A DNA stretch of 34,307 nt from Acidimicrobiaceae bacterium (GTDB taxonomy: Bacteria; Actinomycetota; Acidimicrobiia; Acidimicrobiales; RAAP-2): the NCBI GenBank assembly GCA_003164275.1, contig PLSY01000069.1, positions 1 through 34,307 of the forward strand, in the 5' to 3' direction. The position numbers were made by a program, and so were the translations under genes. Below the pieces are notes generated by a model that did no database searches, was not told where the DNA came from, and was given only the letters and a program-made list of their open reading frames with translations. Below, piece after piece: positions 32,895 through 34,307 of this stretch. The stretch's first letter is position 1; each line of letters opens with the position of its first letter.

Positions 32895-33392
32895 TCAGAG
32901 TCGTTGCTCGGCGGGGCGCCCTAGTTCGAAAGGCCGCCCGCCTCGCGGCCAATCCAGAGGAGTCACTCGAGAGACTGTCTCCGAAGGACCGCTCGGCACT
33001 CGGGAGTTAGGCGACCCGAAGCGGATGACGTTGTGGTCCGTGTCGATATGGACGCCCTCGAGCAGACCGTATGAGGTTTCGACGGGCATCAGTGTGCGGC
33101 CGTTGATGTTCGGCTGGCGCCACTCATGGGCGAGAGCCACGGCATCCTCCACGTACAGATATGCCGCACTGGCGTGAAACAAGGGATCGAAATCGATCTG
33201 CGCAGTGAGATGGATTACCACGTCGTTCCGCTTGGCTAATCCGTATCCGCCACTGTCGTATTCCTTTACCTCGAACCCCAGCGATTCATAGTGATCCATC
33301 GCCTGGCGCAGGTCAGTGACCGCGAATATTGGCGCGATCGACGTCAGCTGAGTGCTGGGCGAGGGGGCCATAGGCCATTTTGGCATCCCCAT
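32895..33392 (-). CDS. VOC family (bleomycin-resistance type) protein
   Basis: About 165 residues from ATG 33392; TTG 33398, GTG 33395 and ATG 33386 are alternatives and no ribosome-binding site decides. One VOC domain of the bleomycin-resistance type: APIFAVTDLRQAMDHYESLGFEVKEYD, SGGYGLAKRNDVVIHLTAQ, YLYVEDAVALAHEW and LLEGVHIDTDHNVIRFGSP. The HIDTDHNVIRFGSP ending matches drug-sequestering BRP members. About 30 residues after the domain are a Pro/Arg-rich tail. It could bind a small hydrophobic drug-like molecule. (Motifs quoted in parts.). Confidence 0.82.
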   Translation of the reverse strand: MGMPKWPMAPSPSTQLTSIAPIFAVTDLRQAMDHYESLGFEVKEYDSGGYGLAKRNDVVIHLTAQIDFDPLFHASAAYLYVEDAVALAHEWRQPNINGRTLMPVETSYGLLEGVHIDTDHNVIRFGSPNSRVPSGPSETVSRVTPLDWPRGGRPFELGRPAEQRL

Positions 33393-33531
33393 CACCAAGA
33401 TTTCGGGCGCCCCAGCTCCTGTCGGACCCCATGCATCACTGCCATAGCATCGAGAGTGCGGTCGGGTTAGAGATCGATTCGGTGAACACCCACCGGATCA
33501 GCGTCGACAGCAGAGAGGGAGCGAGATTCGC

Positions 33532-34060
33532 ATGAGTGATCCTTCCAGCCAGCCGATCCCGGCTGATGACCCGGATCGCCAGCTCGTCGTGGCCCGACCC
33601 GATGAAGACGGCTCTCTGCCCCACATCTCACTGGCCGGTGAGACCTACACGATCTTGTTGGCAGGCGAGGACACAGCCGGCCGCTACACGTTGATCGACA
33701 TGCACGTCCCGGACGGCGGTGGACCGCCGCCTCATCGCCACGACTTCGAGGAGATGTTCACCGTCATCGACGGGGAGCTGGACATCACGTTTCGTGGGGA
33801 GCACCTGGTGGCAAAGGCCGGGGAAACCGTGAATGTGCCGGCCAACGCCCCATGGGTTTCATAACGCATCCGGGAAGGCTGTGCGCCTCCTATGCATGTG
33901 CTCCCCTTCTGGCCAGGAGGAGTTCTTCATGGAAGTCGGTGTCGAAGTCGAAAGTCGGACTGCGCCGCCTCCCGAGCTGGGCAGCGGCGCAGTCGGTGAG
34001 ATGATGGCGAAAGCTGCAGAGCTGGCCCCTCGCTATCGGACCGACCTCATGCTCCCCTGA
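33532..34060 (+). pseudogene. Frameshifted cupin protein gene
   Basis: ATG 33532 opens a good cupin: GETYTILLAGEDTAGRYTLIDM then the metal motif PPHRHDFEEMFTVIDGEL, with two His and the Glu of cupin motif 1. The frame ends at TAA (33862-33864) within GETVNVPANAP. The rest of the cupin (HGFHNASGKAVRLLCMCSPSGQEEFF, then EVGVEVESRTAPPPELGS and KAAELAPRYRTDLML) continues in another frame to 34060. A run of four Cs before ATGGG marks the break; one inserted C, or two deleted bases, would restore NAHGFHN or NAPHGFHN. The family is a quercetinase-like single-domain cupin of unknown function. As read it makes a protein lacking the second cupin motif. Confidence 0.72.
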
Positions 34061-34098
34061 AACCAGGGCTCGTCGCTTGACAGTGGTGAAACACCCGG

Positions 34099-34245
34099 TC
34101 AGGAGCTGCTCGACTGTCCAGTCAGCACCACCTTCAGGGCACCAGTCTCTCCAGCTCTCGCGGAGAGGTCGTAGGCCTCCATCGTTTCGTCCAGTTTGAA
34201 GTGACGTGTAGCGAACTGTCCTGCGTTGTCCGATGACTCGTGGCG
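34099..34245 (-). pseudogene. C-terminal piece of a zinc-type alcohol dehydrogenase
   Basis: The last about 49 codons before TGA 34099-34101 include HFKLDETMEAYDLSARAGETGALKVVLTG, which is the conserved C-terminal helix-strand of medium-chain (MDR) alcohol dehydrogenases. The frame is blocked upstream by a stop near 34248, and no other frame in the last 60 bases of the window looks like the preceding MDR sequence. It may be a decayed gene or a frameshifted one continuing beyond the window edge. (Quoted motif is under 30 residues and given only in part.). Confidence 0.45.
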
Positions 34246-34307
34246 AACGCAACAACGTCAGCACCAAGAGGTACCGACGTGATGGTGTAGGGGTCGGGCC
34301 GGGGCGC

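Noticed and set aside
1..34307. CRISPR arrays, tRNA/rRNA genes, prophage or insertion-sequence genes.
   Set aside because: No regular repeat-spacer series, no tRNA-like cloverleaf, no transposase or integrase was seen; the only repeats are the short tandem and inverted ones listed.

Overview
This is a GC-rich chromosomal window from an actinobacterium. The gene set fits a lineage that uses coenzyme F420 and mycothiol: two luciferase-like F420-type oxidoreductases, a PPOX-fold flavin/F420 protein, a mycothione reductase and an NDMA-type alcohol dehydrogenase. Soil or aquatic Acidimicrobiia-like bacteria would fit, but this is inference from gene content and base composition; there is no rRNA. 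I saw no tRNA, CRISPR array, transposase or integrase.

Layout. 1-2.7 kb: a truncated minus-strand gene preceded by an overlapping short frame, about 600 bases without a clear gene, a coiled-coil membrane-anchored protein, a DegV fatty-acid-binding protein and a small conserved protein. 2.8-8.6 kb: a dienoyl-CoA-reductase-like SDR, a ten-helix membrane protein, a broken Holin-X-like gene, an NTF2/SnoaL-fold protein, a one-helix protein, mycothione reductase, and a DUF4177-like protein. 8.7-14.4 kb: an enoyl-CoA hydratase/PPOX pair, a cytochrome P450 with an altered I-helix, an F420-type oxidoreductase, a zinc alcohol dehydrogenase and a YceH-type protein. 14.4-21 kb: a small membrane protein, a SEC-C zinc-motif protein, then the best-defined operon, mutA-mutB-meaB (B12-dependent methylmalonyl-CoA mutase and its G-protein chaperone), with overlapping stop/start codons. 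21-25.4 kb: a VOC protein, a 56-residue protein, a disrupted two-helix membrane gene, a D,D-carboxypeptidase, a membrane protein and a GNAT acetyltransferase remnant. 25.5-29.6 kb: a two-gene small-protein pair with a zinc ribbon and unusual codon use, a secreted copper type II monooxygenase of the PHM/DBM class, and an MFS exporter coupled to a TetR repressor behind a long dyad. 29.6-34.3 kb: VOC proteins, a second F420-type oxidoreductase, an orphan ABC substrate-binding protein with an AT-rich promoter and structured leader, a frameshifted cupin, and an alcohol dehydrogenase tail at the edge.

Taken together, much of the window serves acyl-CoA and propionate-type carbon metabolism (SDR, enoyl-CoA hydratase, mutase operon, alcohol dehydrogenase) and redox or xenobiotic chemistry (P450, F420 enzymes, mycothione reductase, copper monooxygenase, MFS/TetR).

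The most unusual features are the complete PHM-type copper ligand set in a bacterial secreted protein, the P450 lacking the I-helix acid, the atypical small-gene pair beside the copper enzyme, and four or five small genes broken by frameshifts (one by a 17-bp tandem duplication) while all large metabolic genes are intact. I did not find convincing evidence of a wholly new multi-gene system.
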